Program-made: the position numbers and the translations under genes | In this document: piece by piece, positions 8,481 through 18,985 of the stretch | Position numbering within the stretch: position 1 is the first letter of the stretch | Layout of the letters: each line of letters opens with the position of its first letter | Assembly: GCA_963803425.1 (NCBI GenBank) | Contig: CAWDMA010000001.1 | Span: forward strand, 1,860,001 to 1,924,000 | Reading direction: 5' to 3' | Length of the DNA: 64,000 bases | DNA from: DASPWW01 sp963803425 | GTDB lineage: Bacteria; Actinomycetota; Thermoleophilia; Solirubrobacterales; 70-9 | The notes under the pieces: model-generated | Told to the model about the DNA's origin: nothing | Databases searched by the model: none | The model's input: only the letters and a program-made list of their open reading frames with translations

Positions 8481-8945
8481 ATGAACAGGTTGGTTGGTTG
8501 GGTCGTGGCAGGGTCAGCGGCGGTGGCGCTGGTAGCGGCTGCACCCGTCACGGCGGCGGAACATGGCGCAGGCCCGGGCGACGCCGTCGCGGCGAAGAAG
8601 AAGAAGAAGAAGAAGAAGAAGAAGAGCGCGACGACCGTCACCGCCGACCTTCGCCACTTTCAGGACGGTGAGATCATCGAGGGCTTCGTTGACGGCGCCA
8701 AGTCGTTCTGCTCGGCGGAGTTCGTCGACCGCCCGGTGCAGATCTACCGCGAGGCGGGCGCCCAGGACGTCCTCGTCGCCGAGGCGACAGCGCGGCTCGA
8801 CCCGCCGCCGTTCGGCTTCTTCGAGACCGGGACCATCCCGCCACAATCGGCCGGGACGCAGTTCTACGTCGTTGCGCCGAAGCAGAAGGTGACGAAGAAG
8901 AAGATCTGCCTCGAGGGCAGCTCGCCCGTCGTCACGGTGCCTTAG
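8481..8945 (+). CDS. secreted poly-lysine hypothetical protein
   Basis: 154 residues: a signal peptide (MNRLVGWVVAGSAAVALVAAAPVTAA), a lysine run of ten residues at about 39-48, then a small beta-rich extracellular domain with two cysteines and a second KKK cluster near the C-terminus. A good ribosome-binding site (AGGAGG) lies 9 bases upstream of the ATG. I do not recognise a domain family. Such KKKKK-rich secreted proteins recur in this lineage (another is at 33.7 kb) and the basic run may bind anionic wall polymers, but that is speculation. Confidence 0.8.
   Translation: MNRLVGWVVAGSAAVALVAAAPVTAAEHGAGPGDAVAAKKKKKKKKKKSATTVTADLRHFQDGEIIEGFVDGAKSFCSAEFVDRPVQIYREAGAQDVLVAEATARLDPPPFGFFETGTIPPQSAGTQFYVVAPKQKVTKKKICLEGSSPVVTVP
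8595..8624 (+). repeat. (AAG)10 microsatellite coding for ten lysines
   Basis: Ten perfect AAG units in the coding frame of the secreted protein at 8481. Length change by whole units would alter the lysine run without breaking the frame. Confidence 0.95.
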
Positions 8946-8968
8946 TCGGCTGTCGGGCTGACCGAGAT

Positions 8969-9796
8969 CTACGGCTCCGCGATCTCGGCTTGCTTCACGT
9001 CGGTCAGCGGCATCTGCAGGAAGCGCGACCCGAGCTCGCGGAACGAGGCGACGTCGCGCGTGCACAGGAAGCGGTAGGTCCCCTCGCCCTCGTCTCGGGT
9101 TGACAGCTCGCGCGCCTCGAGCACCCGTTGGAGCTGGGCGGCGACGGCGTGGCCGGCTGTGACCAGGCGGACGTCGCGCCCCAGGATCCGCTGCAGCATC
9201 GGAGCGACGAGCGGATAGTGGGTGCACCCGAGCACGAGCGTGTCCACCTCGGCGCGCTTGAAGGGGACGCAGTAGGCGCGCACGGTGGCGATGACCTGCT
9301 CGTCGAACGGGAAGCCATTCTGGATGATCGGTGCCAGATCCGGCGCTGCCACCTCGGTCACCTCGAGCGCGCGCCCCTGCCGCGCGAGCGCGCGGCGGTA
9401 GGCGCCGCCCTCGACGGTCGCGGGCGTGGCGAGGACGCCCACCCGCCCGGAGTCGGTGATCGCGGCGGCGATCTCGGCCTCCGGAGCGACCACGGTGACG
9501 ACCTCGACCCCGCGCTCGGCGGCGATCTCGCGGGCGGCGTCGGCGCCGGCGGAGGTGGCCGCGTTGCACGCGATCACGACCAGCTTCGCGCCTCGGTCCA
9601 GCAGGAAGCGCGTGTTGCGCTCGACCAGTCCTCGCAGCTCGGCGAGCGGCTTTGTCCCGTACGGGAAGCGGGCGTCGTCGCCGAGGTACAGGAAGTCCTC
9701 GCTCGGTAACGAGACGAGGCACTCGTGCAGCACGGTCAGACCTCCGACCCCGGAGTCGAACACGGCGATCGGCAGGGATCTGCGGCTCTCGCTCAT
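8969..9796 (-). CDS. murI: glutamate racemase MurI
   Basis: Makes D-glutamate for peptidoglycan. The catalytic cysteine pair is visible in VVIACNAATSAG (near residue 77) and LVLGCTHYPL (near 190), with the N-terminal VFDSGVGGLTVL aspartate loop. The 275-residue length is normal. Its ATG overlaps the stop of prmA by 4 bp, so it is probably co-translated with the dnaJ-prmA cluster. The open frame continues upstream through prmA but has no biological meaning. Confidence 0.97.
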   Translation of the reverse strand: MSESRRSLPIAVFDSGVGGLTVLHECLVSLPSEDFLYLGDDARFPYGTKPLAELRGLVERNTRFLLDRGAKLVVIACNAATSAGADAAREIAAERGVEVVTVVAPEAEIAAAITDSGRVGVLATPATVEGGAYRRALARQGRALEVTEVAAPDLAPIIQNGFPFDEQVIATVRAYCVPFKRAEVDTLVLGCTHYPLVAPMLQRILGRDVRLVTAGHAVAAQLQRVLEARELSTRDEGEGTYRFLCTRDVASFRELGSRFLQMPLTDVKQAEIAEP

Positions 9797-10635
9797 CGCG
9801 GCGATTGTGGCTCGCTCGACAGCACCAGCGCGTTCCACTCGCCGCACGCGCGGCGCTCCCGCTCGGCGAGGCCGGCGGCCGCGAACGCCGCCGACACCGA
9901 GTCGAGCTCCGAGGCGAGCAGCCCGGACGCGACCAGGGTGCGGGGCGTCTCGCGGCCGGAGGCGGCGAGACGCCCCGCCACCTCGAGCAGCACCGGCGCG
10001 GTCATGTTCGCGCTCACCGTCGGCGCCGAAGGCGCGGCAGTCTCGCGCAGGTTCACCCTGGTCAGCGCCACCTCGACGCCGTTCGCGCGCGCGTTCGCGG
10101 CGGCCGCGTCGACGGCCGCCGGCTCCTGGTCGCACCCGACCACGGGCGCGAATCCGAGCTTCGCCGCCGCGATCGCGAGCACTCCCGATCCCGTCCCCCA
10201 GTCCGCGAGCGGGCCCGCCGCGCCGCGGTCGGAGAGCTCGATCAGCAGCTCCAGGCACAGCCGGGTGGTCGCGTGCGCCCCCGTCCCGAATGCCCGGCCG
10301 GGGTCGATCACGATCTCGATCGGCGCCGTCCCATCGGGCTCAAGCCACGACGGGCGCACCACCACCCGGTCGCCGATCTCCACCGGCCGGTGGAAGTCGC
10401 GCCACCTGTCCGCCCAGTCGTCGGGGATCTCGGTCGAGCCGATCTCGACCGGGCCTGCCCCGGCCCTCGCCTCCAGGTCGGGGAGCTCCGGGAGCTCCCC
10501 CGGCGGTCCGTAGATCGCGTACTCGACGTAGCCGTCGCCGCGATCCTCCTCGACGCCGCCCGGGGCGAGCTCGATCAGCTCGGCGAGCACCCGCTCGGCG
10601 TCCGCCGGCCGGCACCGGACCGAAAGGCGGATCAC
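9793..10635 (-). CDS. prmA: ribosomal protein L11 methyltransferase PrmA
   Basis: SAM-dependent methyltransferase that trimethylates L11. The ~100-residue substrate-recognition domain is followed by VIDPGRAFGTGAHATTRLCLELL, the family hallmark, and the SAM motif DWGTGSGVLAIAAAKLG. The usual post-motif NIL is replaced by SANMTAPVL. The GTG start at 10635 overlaps the dnaJ stop as GTGA, and the stop overlaps murI as ATGA, giving a tightly coupled hrcA-dnaJ-prmA-murI string. Confidence 0.93.
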   Translation of the reverse strand: MIRLSVRCRPADAERVLAELIELAPGGVEEDRGDGYVEYAIYGPPGELPELPDLEARAGAGPVEIGSTEIPDDWADRWRDFHRPVEIGDRVVVRPSWLEPDGTAPIEIVIDPGRAFGTGAHATTRLCLELLIELSDRGAAGPLADWGTGSGVLAIAAAKLGFAPVVGCDQEPAAVDAAAANARANGVEVALTRVNLRETAAPSAPTVSANMTAPVLLEVAGRLAASGRETPRTLVASGLLASELDSVSAAFAAAGLAERERRACGEWNALVLSSEPQSPR

Positions 10636-11768
10636 CGAAACGCGCGGCGGAAGCGCGAGAACAGGCCGGAGCGCCCGTCGGGGTTGAGGTTGTCCGGCCC
10701 GAGCGTCTCGCCGAGCTGCTCGGCGATCTCCCGCTGCTCGCCGCTCAGCCCGGTCGGCACGATCACGTTCACGAACACGTGCTCGTCGCCGCGACGCGAC
10801 CCGCGCAGCTGCGGCAGGCCGAGCGCCTTCAGCACCACCCGCTCGCCCGGCTGGGTCCCCGGCGCCAACTCGATCTGACGCTCGCCGTCCAGCGTCGGCG
10901 CGGGCACCTCGCATCCCAGCATCGCGTCCGTCGCGGAGATCTCCACCATCGTGACCAGATCCGCCCCCTCGCGGCGAAAGCGTTCGTCCTCGACGACGTG
11001 CACCTCGACGTACAGGTCGCCCGGCCGCCCGCCCGCCTCGCCGGCGTGTCCCGCGCCCGTGATCCGGATCCGCTGCCCGGACTCGATCCCCGGCGGCACC
11101 TCCACGTCCCAGGTGCGCGCGCCGGCGACCCGGCCGCGGCCGTCGCATTGCGCGCACGGCTGCTCCGGGCTCCGTCCCGCGCCGTCGCACCGCGGACACG
11201 GGGCCGCCCGGACGAGCTGGCCGAAGGGGGTGCGGCTGACCTGGCGCACCTCCCCGTGGCCGCCGCACTCCTCGCACGTGTGGATCGGCGTGCCCGGCTC
11301 GGCGCCGTTGCCGTGGCAGTGCTCGCAGACGCTGACCGCGTCGAAGGAGAGCTCCCGGGTCGTCCCGGTCAGCACCTCGTCCAGAGTCAACTCGATCTCC
11401 GCCGCGATGTCCCCCCCGGAGGCCGGGCCGGCGCGACCGAACCCGAACGCCTCTCCGAAGATCCCCTCGCCGCCCTGGCCGAACAGCGAGCTGAGGATGT
11501 CGTCCATGCTGCCGAACCCTCCGGCTCCGGGGCGGTATCCGCCGCCGCGAAGGCCCTCTTCGCCGAACGCGTCGTACACGCGCCTGCGCTCCGGGTCGGA
11601 CAGCACCTCGTACGCGGTCGCCGCCCGCTTGAACTTCTCCTCCGCCTCGGGGTCGTGGCGGTTGACGTCGGGATGCAGCCGCCGAGCCACGGACCGGAAC
11701 GCCTTCTTGATCTCGGCGTCGCTCGCCCCCCGCTCCACGCCGAGCAGCTCGTAGTAGTCGGTCGCCAT
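10632..11768 (-). CDS. dnaJ: chaperone DnaJ (type I)
   Basis: Hsp40 co-chaperone that stimulates DnaK. J domain at residues 1-70 with RLHPDVNRHDP (HPD), a Gly/Phe-rich linker, and a zinc region with four CxxCxGxG-type motifs (CEHCHGNG, CEECGGHG, CPRCDGAG, CAQCDGRG), then the C-terminal beta domains; 378 residues. It lies 2 bp from hrcA, the arrangement hrcA-dnaJ being typical of actinobacteria. A dnaK or grpE gene is not in the window. Confidence 0.97.
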   Translation of the reverse strand: MATDYYELLGVERGASDAEIKKAFRSVARRLHPDVNRHDPEAEEKFKRAATAYEVLSDPERRRVYDAFGEEGLRGGGYRPGAGGFGSMDDILSSLFGQGGEGIFGEAFGFGRAGPASGGDIAAEIELTLDEVLTGTTRELSFDAVSVCEHCHGNGAEPGTPIHTCEECGGHGEVRQVSRTPFGQLVRAAPCPRCDGAGRSPEQPCAQCDGRGRVAGARTWDVEVPPGIESGQRIRITGAGHAGEAGGRPGDLYVEVHVVEDERFRREGADLVTMVEISATDAMLGCEVPAPTLDGERQIELAPGTQPGERVVLKALGLPQLRGSRRGDEHVFVNVIVPTGLSGEQREIAEQLGETLGPDNLNPDGRSGLFSRFRRAFR

Positions 11769-11770
11769 CG

Positions 11771-12823
11771 CTACCGCTCGTAGACGGTCTCGAAGAACCG
11801 CGACAGCTCACCGGCCGCCTCGCGCACCGATGCGATCGCGGTCGCGTAGTCCATCCGAAGCGGGCCGACGACCCCGACCGAGCCGAGGTTGCGATAGCCG
11901 AGCCCGTAGTTCGCGCCCACCACGCTGATCGTGCGTAGCTCGGGCTCCGGGTTCTCGGCACCGATCCACAGGAAGACCGAGCGCTCGTCGAGCGCGGATC
12001 GCAGCATCTGCAGGAGGGTGGCGCGGCGCTCCAGGGCCTGCATCAGCGCATCGACCTCAGGGATCTCGGCGACCCGGTCCTCGGACAGCAGCCGCGACGC
12101 CCCATCCACGTACAGCGTCTCGTCGGCGCTGTGCTCGAGAGCGGTGAACGCGCCGCCGATCTGCTCCAGGAACTTGCGCTCCGTCTCGCCCAACTCCGGA
12201 TCGGCGAGCCGGCCCGCGATCATCCGCGCCCCCAGGCCCATTCCCTGGAGGCGCTCGTTCAGGTAGCTCGATGCCCACTGGACCAGCCCGGCGTCGACCG
12301 GCCTCGGGAACGTCGACATCCGCTGGGTCACCATCCCGTTCGAGGCGATCACGACGACCATCACGACCGTCGGCTGCAGGAGCAGCACCTCGACCCGGTG
12401 GATCCGCGCGGCACTCGGCGGCGGCGCCGTCACCAGCGCCAGCAGGTCGGTAACCCGCGCCAGCGCCGACGACGTCTCCCGCATCGCCTCGTCCACCTCG
12501 TGCCGAACCTGGGCCAGCTCGAGGTCGCGGTGGCGGGCGGCCGGGAGGCGCTGGCCCGCGGCGATCAGCGAGTCCGCGTAGCGGCGGTACCCGCTGTCGG
12601 TCGGGACCCGGCCCGCGGAGGTGTGCGGATGCGTGAGATAGCCGGCGGTCTCCAGAGCCGCCAGCTCGGCGCGCACCGTCGACGGGCTCCACTCGATCTC
12701 CGCGCGCGCCGCGACCGCGCGAGAGGAGACCGGCCGGCCCGCCTCCAGGTAGGTGTCGACGACCAGCTCCAGGATCCGATCCTGGCGCTCCGTGGGGGCG
12801 TCCACACGCACGTTCTGCGTCAT
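11771..12823 (-). CDS. hrcA: heat-inducible transcription repressor HrcA
   Basis: Represses chaperone genes by binding the CIRCE inverted repeat. The winged-helix N-terminus shows ARAEIEWSPSTVRAELAALE and HPHTSAGRVPTDSGYRRYAD (residues about 45-85); the rest is the GAF-like dimerisation region ending in SVGVVGPLRMDYATAIASV. 350 residues, intact. No CIRCE sequence (TTAGCACTC with its inverted partner) is visible upstream of it or of dnaJ, so any CIRCE-controlled promoter must be elsewhere, for example at groE. Confidence 0.96.
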   Translation of the reverse strand: MTQNVRVDAPTERQDRILELVVDTYLEAGRPVSSRAVAARAEIEWSPSTVRAELAALETAGYLTHPHTSAGRVPTDSGYRRYADSLIAAGQRLPAARHRDLELAQVRHEVDEAMRETSSALARVTDLLALVTAPPPSAARIHRVEVLLLQPTVVMVVVIASNGMVTQRMSTFPRPVDAGLVQWASSYLNERLQGMGLGARMIAGRLADPELGETERKFLEQIGGAFTALEHSADETLYVDGASRLLSEDRVAEIPEVDALMQALERRATLLQMLRSALDERSVFLWIGAENPEPELRTISVVGANYGLGYRNLGSVGVVGPLRMDYATAIASVREAAGELSRFFETVYER

Positions 12824-12830
12824 CCGGACG

Positions 12831-12836
12831 ATTGTA
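12831..12836 (-). promoter_or_regulatory. -10 element (TACAAT) of hrcA-dnaJ-prmA-murI
   Basis: TACAAT, 7 nt before the hrcA ATG. The spacing implies a leaderless mRNA. Confidence 0.6.
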
Positions 12837-12867
12837 GGACCGGCGCCCCCGGGCTCAGGGCGACCGC

Positions 12868-13263
12868 TCAGTCGAGCTCGAGAACCGCCTCTGATTTGCG
12901 GATGATCTTGTCGTCGCCCTGGGCGGCGACTGTGTCGGTGGTGACCATGCCGTGATCCGCCTCGGTCACGGTCGACGTGACGACGATCTCCTCCTCCGGG
13001 GCGCCCATCCCGCGGAACTGGACCGAGAGCCTCTTCAGCGCTCGGGGGTCGCCTCCGGCGGCGTCGGTGTGGGCCCGCGCGACCTGCGCCATCGAGTACA
13101 GACCGTGCAGGATGTTCCCCGGCAGGCCGACCGACTTCGCGAACTCCGGGTCGATGTGGATCGGGTTGAAGTCCCCCGACGCCCCCGCGTACCGGTGCGG
13201 CAGGTACTTGTCCGGCGTCACCCGGAGCTCCGGGAGGCTGTCGCCGGGCTTCAGATCCGCCAT
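12868..13263 (-). CDS. MaoC-like hydratase, HadB-type
   Basis: 131-residue single hot-dog domain with ASGDFNPIHIDPEFAKSVG at residues 28-46, the R-specific hydratase/dehydratase motif carrying the catalytic Asp and His, and GNILHGLYSMA on the central helix. Start at ATG 13263. It follows the HadA-like gene by 31 bp, and in mycobacteria HadA and HadB form a heterodimeric (3R)-hydroxyacyl-ACP dehydratase; the pairing here suggests the same, acting in fatty-acid elongation or breakdown. Substrate not determinable. Confidence 0.88.
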   Translation of the reverse strand: MADLKPGDSLPELRVTPDKYLPHRYAGASGDFNPIHIDPEFAKSVGLPGNILHGLYSMAQVARAHTDAAGGDPRALKRLSVQFRGMGAPEEEIVVTSTVTEADHGMVTTDTVAAQGDDKIIRKSEAVLELD

Positions 13264-13294
13264 CGGGACGGGATTGTAGGGGCGGAGATGATGG

Positions 13295-13735
13295 CTAGGG
13301 GCCGCGGACGATGTTGGTCCAGGTGCCGGCGACCGTGGTGGCACCGTCCTGGTTCGTCGACTCCGACTCGAACACGTAGAACTTCATCCCGGTCGTCTCG
13401 CGCAGATCGGCGAGCTTCGCGGTGGTCTTGACCACGTCGCCCGCGCACACCGGCTCGCCCCACTCGAACACCTGGCTGCCGTGCACCATCGCCGCGAAGT
13501 TGATCCCGACCTCGGGGTCGAGCACCGCCGGTCCCATCGCGGGTCCGCAGTACACGACGCAGAACATCGGCGGCGCCACGACGTTGCGGAACCCGGCCGC
13601 CCGGGCGGCCTCCGGGTCGTGGTGGATCGGGCTCGTCTCCCCGACGGCGTTCGCATACTCGCGGATCTTCTCCCGCCCCACCTCGTACTCGACGGCCGGC
13701 CACTGTTTCCCGATCAGGTCCTTGTTCACGCTCAC
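13295..13735 (-). CDS. FAS1-like dehydratase, HadA-type
   Basis: 146-residue MaoC_dehydrat_N-type hot-dog protein. VGETSPIHHDPEAARAAGF (about residues 31-49) corresponds to the structural half of the dehydratase site and NVVAPPMFCVVYCG follows. The GTG at 13735 begins VSVNKDLIGKQWP. Likely partner of the HadB-like protein directly downstream. Confidence 0.88.
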   Translation of the reverse strand: MSVNKDLIGKQWPAVEYEVGREKIREYANAVGETSPIHHDPEAARAAGFRNVVAPPMFCVVYCGPAMGPAVLDPEVGINFAAMVHGSQVFEWGEPVCAGDVVKTTAKLADLRETTGMKFYVFESESTNQDGATTVAGTWTNIVRGP

Positions 13736-13743
13736 GGCGGCGC

Positions 13744-13749
13744 ATTCTA
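13744..13749 (-). promoter_or_regulatory. -10 element (TAGAAT) of the hadA-like operon
   Basis: TAGAAT, 8 nt before the GTG at 13735; leaderless spacing. It is back to back with the aidB promoter 48 bp away. Confidence 0.55.
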
Positions 13750-13796
13750 GTCACGCTCTTCCTGGTCGGCTGGCCAGCAAGCCGGCGGCGATGTGC

Positions 13797-13802
13797 CACA
13801 AT
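13797..13802 (+). promoter_or_regulatory. -10 element (CACAAT) of the AidB-like gene
   Basis: CACAAT, 8 nt before the ATG at 13811. First base departs from TANNNT, so this is weaker than the neighbouring examples. Confidence 0.4.
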
Positions 13803-13810
13803 GCCCGCCG

Positions 13811-15505
13811 ATGGCGACCGCCGAGGCAGGGAAGCGCTCCGGGGCGACTCACGTCGTCACCAACCAGGTGCCGCCGCTCGAGGACTACAACGTCTTCGAG
13901 GCGGACACCGCGCTGGTCGAGGCGGTCGAGCGCGAGGGCGCCGACTGGGCGCGGGGTCGGATCGCGGAGATCGGCGAGATCGCCGGTCGCGCCGAGACGA
14001 TCCGGTGGGGGATGGAGGCGAACCAGAACGTGCCGCGGCTGCGCACGCACGACCGGCACGGGAACCGGATCGACGAGGTCGAGTTCCACCCCTCCTGGCA
14101 CGAGCTGATGTCGATCGGGGTCGGGCACGGCCTGCACGCCTCGCCGTGGGTCGAGCCCGGGCCGGGCGCCCATGTGGCCCGCGCGGCCGGCTTCATCGTG
14201 CTCGGCCAGGCGGAGGCGGGGATCCTGTGCCCGATCTCGGGCACCTACGCGACTATCCCGGCGCTCCGCAAGCAGCTCGAGGTGGCGGCCGAGTGGGAGC
14301 AGGCGCTCGAGTCGGACTCGTACGACCGCCGCGCGATCCCGGTGCCGGAGAAGTCGGGCGCCCTGTGCGCGATGGGGATGACGGAGAAGCAGGGCGGCTC
14401 CGACGTGCGCGCCAACACGACCACGGCCCGGCCCATCAACGGCGGCGGCCCCGGGGCCGAGTACGAGATCACCGGGCACAAGTGGTTCCTGTCGGCCCCG
14501 ATGTGCGACGCCTTCCTCGTCCTCGCGCAGGCCGACGGCGGGATCTCCTGCTTCCTGATGCCGCGGTGGACTCCTGACGGGGAGCGCAACGCGATGCACC
14601 TGCAGCGGCTCAAGGACAAGCTCGGCAACCGATCGAACGCGTCCAGCGAGGTCGAGTTCCGCGGCGCCTGGGCGCGGCTGATCGGCGAGGAGGGTCGTGG
14701 CGTCCCGACGATCATCGAGATGGTCAACCATACCCGGCTCGACTGCGTCGTCGGGGCATGCGGCGGCTATCGCCTCGCGCTCGCGCACGCGATCCACCAC
14801 GCACGCCACCGCTCGGCGTTCGGGAAGCTGCTCACGGACCAGCCGCTGATGCAGAACGTGCTCGCCGACCTCGCGATCGAGTCCGAGGCGGCGACCGTGT
14901 CCGGGATGTGGCTGGCGCGGATCTACGACCAGACCCATGCGACGCTCGACGCCGGCGGCACCGAGGAGCGCGCCGCGAAGCTGCTCCGCCGCGTCGCCAC
15001 CCCCGTGCTGAAGTACTGGATCTGCAAGCGGGCGCCGTGGCACGCGGTCGAGTGCCTCGAGTGCCTCGGCGGGAACGGCTTCATCGAGGAGTCCGGGATG
15101 CCGCGGATCTACCGGGAGGCGCCGCTGCAGTCGATCTGGGAGGGCGCCGGCAACGTGCAGGCCCTCGACGTGCTGCGAGCGATGGTCTCCCGGCCGGAGT
15201 CGATCCCGGCCTTCTTCGCGGAGGTCGACGAGGGGCGCGGCGCCGACGCCCGGCTCGACGCCCACATCGACAAGGTCCGCGCCGGGATCGAGGACCTCGA
15301 GGGAATCGAGGCCCGCGCCCGCCGCGTCGTCGAGGGGATGGCGCTCGCGCTGCAGGGCTCGCTGCTCGTCCGGTACGGCGACGAGGCGGTCGCCGACGCG
15401 TTCTGTGCATCGCGGCTCGGCGGCGACTGGGGCGAGGCGTTCGGGACGCTTCCCGGCGGCACGGACTTCGCCCGGATCGTCGAGCGCCACGCGCCGAAGG
15501 TCTGA
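13811..15505 (+). CDS. AidB-type acyl-CoA dehydrogenase
   Basis: 564-residue flavoprotein of the AidB branch of the acyl-CoA dehydrogenases. The N-terminus VTNQVPPLEDYNVFEAD and VPRLRTHDRHGNRIDEVEFH (about residues 75-95) are characteristic of AidB rather than ordinary beta-oxidation enzymes. GMTEKQGGSDVRANTT and HKWFLSAPMCDAF form the FAD/substrate region, and ECLGGNGFIEESGMPRIYRE the C-terminal signature. E. coli AidB is part of the alkylation response and binds DNA; whether this one does cannot be read from sequence. Divergent from the hadA-like operon. Confidence 0.9.
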   Translation: MATAEAGKRSGATHVVTNQVPPLEDYNVFEADTALVEAVEREGADWARGRIAEIGEIAGRAETIRWGMEANQNVPRLRTHDRHGNRIDEVEFHPSWHELMSIGVGHGLHASPWVEPGPGAHVARAAGFIVLGQAEAGILCPISGTYATIPALRKQLEVAAEWEQALESDSYDRRAIPVPEKSGALCAMGMTEKQGGSDVRANTTTARPINGGGPGAEYEITGHKWFLSAPMCDAFLVLAQADGGISCFLMPRWTPDGERNAMHLQRLKDKLGNRSNASSEVEFRGAWARLIGEEGRGVPTIIEMVNHTRLDCVVGACGGYRLALAHAIHHARHRSAFGKLLTDQPLMQNVLADLAIESEAATVSGMWLARIYDQTHATLDAGGTEERAAKLLRRVATPVLKYWICKRAPWHAVECLECLGGNGFIEESGMPRIYREAPLQSIWEGAGNVQALDVLRAMVSRPESIPAFFAEVDEGRGADARLDAHIDKVRAGIEDLEGIEARARRVVEGMALALQGSLLVRYGDEAVADAFCASRLGGDWGEAFGTLPGGTDFARIVERHAPKV

Positions 15506-15512
15506 ACCCCCG

Positions 15513-15924
15513 CTACGCCTCGCCGTCCTCGCGCTCGCGGGCGGCTGCGAGCGCCGAGTCGAAGTCGCCGAACAGCCCGATGTAGACCGTGACGAGGTCG
15601 CGGATCTCGAACAACCAGCCCAGCTCCTGGTTCACCTCGATTCCGCTGCCCCGCCCGATCCCGGTCTGGTTGACGCGGCAGACGACGTGGCGATCTCCGA
15701 CGGCGACGGCGTCGACGATCTGCATGTCGAACGACTCCCATGCCTCCAGCCACGCCGCCAGCCACCGAACGAACTCGTCGTGTCCGCGGTAGGTCCCGGA
15801 GTTCGCGAGGTCGATCGGTACGTGCACCACCACGTCCGGGTGGAAGACGCTCAGCACACCCTCCAGATCGCCGTCGCGGTACGCCCGCCACGCCTTCAGG
15901 GTCAGCTCGACCCGCTGCTCGGGG

Positions 15925-15938
<14 letters not shown>
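15513..15938 (-). CDS. SnoaL-like / NTF2-fold protein
   Basis: 141 residues with the cone-shaped NTF2-like pattern: LKAWRAYRDGDLEGVLSVFHPDVVVHVP at the N-terminus, GTYRGHDEFVRWLAAW in the middle and a beta-strand C-terminal half. Family members range from small hydrolases and cyclases to proteins with no known activity, and no catalytic residue set is evident. Its start overlaps the end of lepA by 14 bp. A second member lies at 18556. Confidence 0.8.
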
Positions 15939-17724
<1,786 letters not shown>

Positions 17725-17739
17725 GGGGAATGCTCCCGG

Positions 17740-17745
17740 TACGAT
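17740..17745 (+). promoter_or_regulatory. -10 element (TACGAT) of the GH114-like gene
   Basis: TACGAT, 8 nt before the ATG at 17754; leaderless spacing. Confidence 0.45.
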
Positions 17746-17753
17746 CGCAGGCG

Positions 17754-18575
17754 ATGCCGGGCGGTAGGGGCGTGTGTCTGATCACGCTAGCGGGCGCGCT
17801 CGTGATCTCGATGGGCTGCGCGAGTGCCGCAAGCGCGGCGCTGCCGCCGCCCGCTCCCTGTTCGGGCGGGCCGTGCTGGGCCCCGGAGCCGAGCTCGGAG
17901 CCGTGGCAGTGGCAGCTCCAGGGCCGGATCGACCTGTCGGTGCCGGCGCCGGTGTATGACATCGACATGGACAACCGCGCCTCCGTGGTCGACAAGATCC
18001 ACGCCGGCGGCGCCCGGGCGATCTGCTACCTGAGCGTCGGCACCTACGAGCCGTTCCGCGACGACGCCGATCAGTTCCCCCACCGGGTGCTCGGGAAGCG
18101 GCTGGCTCGGTTCGAGAACGAGCGGTGGCTCGACATCCGCAAGCTCGAGCTGCTCCGGCCGATCATGGAGGCGCGGTTCGACCGCTGCCGTGACGAGGGG
18201 TTCGACGCGGTCGAGCCCGACAACGTCGACGGGTACCAGAACCACACCGGCGTGAAGCTCAGGGCCCGCCACCAGCTCGCGTACGACACCTGGGTCGCGA
18301 ACGCGGTCCACGAGCGCGGGATGGCGGTGGGGCTGAAGAACGACCTCGGCCAGGTCGACCGGCTGCTGCCCTACTTCGACTTCGCCGTCAACGAGCAGTG
18401 CTTCCAGTACCGCGAGTGCGGCGCACTCGATCCGTTCGTCGCCGCGGGCAAGCCGGTGCTGGGCGCCGAGTACAAGCTCCCCCGCTCGCGGTTCTGCGAC
18501 CGCTCGATCGCGCACGGCTTCAGCACGATCAAGAAGCGGTTCAGCCTGCGGGCGTTCAGGAGGACCTGCGGCTGA
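17754..18575 (+). CDS. secreted GH114-like (TM1410 / endo-alpha-1,4-polygalactosaminidase family) protein
   Basis: 273 residues with a signal peptide (about residues 1-28), then a TIM-barrel of the GH114/TM1410 type. Family features are WQWQLQGRID, VYDIDMDNRASVVDKIHAGG, ICYLSVGTYEPFRDD, RFDRCRDEGFDAVEPDNVDGYQN with the acidic catalytic candidates, and VGLKNDLGQVDRLLPYFDFAVNEQCF. GH114 enzymes cut galactosaminogalactan-type polymers; the substrate here is unknown. The last 20 bp overlap the convergent gene at 18556. Confidence 0.87.
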   Translation: MPGGRGVCLITLAGALVISMGCASAASAALPPPAPCSGGPCWAPEPSSEPWQWQLQGRIDLSVPAPVYDIDMDNRASVVDKIHAGGARAICYLSVGTYEPFRDDADQFPHRVLGKRLARFENERWLDIRKLELLRPIMEARFDRCRDEGFDAVEPDNVDGYQNHTGVKLRARHQLAYDTWVANAVHERGMAVGLKNDLGQVDRLLPYFDFAVNEQCFQYRECGALDPFVAAGKPVLGAEYKLPRSRFCDRSIAHGFSTIKKRFSLRAFRRTCG

Positions 18576-18954
18576 CCGCCTCGCGCGCGCGGTCCGGGTC
18601 GGTGGACCATTCAAAGCGCACCGCCCTGCCGTCGCGCAGCGTCCACAGATGGCCCTGGCGCTGCTCGGCCTGCGCCTCGGTTCCGTGGGGGCGGAACCGG
18701 AACGTGATCGCCGTCGCCACCAGGTCGCCCGACTCGATCAGCTCTTCGATCTCGATCTGGGCGTCTCCGAACACCTCCCGGATCTGGGCCATCGCCGCGT
18801 CGTAGGACCCGAGCCCGCGCCGGGTTCCCGGCTCGACGGCGTCGTCCGGGTTGACGTACTCGATCTCGGGATCGATGAGCTCATACGCGGCAGCCGTGTC
18901 GCCGCGGTTGAAGGCCGCATAGAGCGCGCGCACGATGGCGGCGTTCTCCCCCAT
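18556..18954 (-). CDS. SnoaL-like / NTF2-fold protein
   Basis: 132 residues; ENAAIVRALYAAFNRGDTAAAYELIDPEIEYV is the typical SnoaL_2 opening and GSYDAAMAQIREVFGD plus IEIEELIESGDLVATAI follow the family pattern. No specific function can be assigned. Its 3' end overlaps the convergent GH114-like gene. Confidence 0.82.
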   Translation of the reverse strand: MGENAAIVRALYAAFNRGDTAAAYELIDPEIEYVNPDDAVEPGTRRGLGSYDAAMAQIREVFGDAQIEIEELIESGDLVATAITFRFRPHGTEAQAEQRQGHLWTLRDGRAVRFEWSTDPDRAREAVSRRSS

Positions 18955-18985
18955 TACTCCAGTATTACGCGGCGCGCCGGGCGGT

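Noticed and set aside
12824..12870. CIRCE operator for HrcA
   Set aside because: No TTAGCACTC/GAGTGCTAA inverted repeat is present before hrcA or dnaJ.
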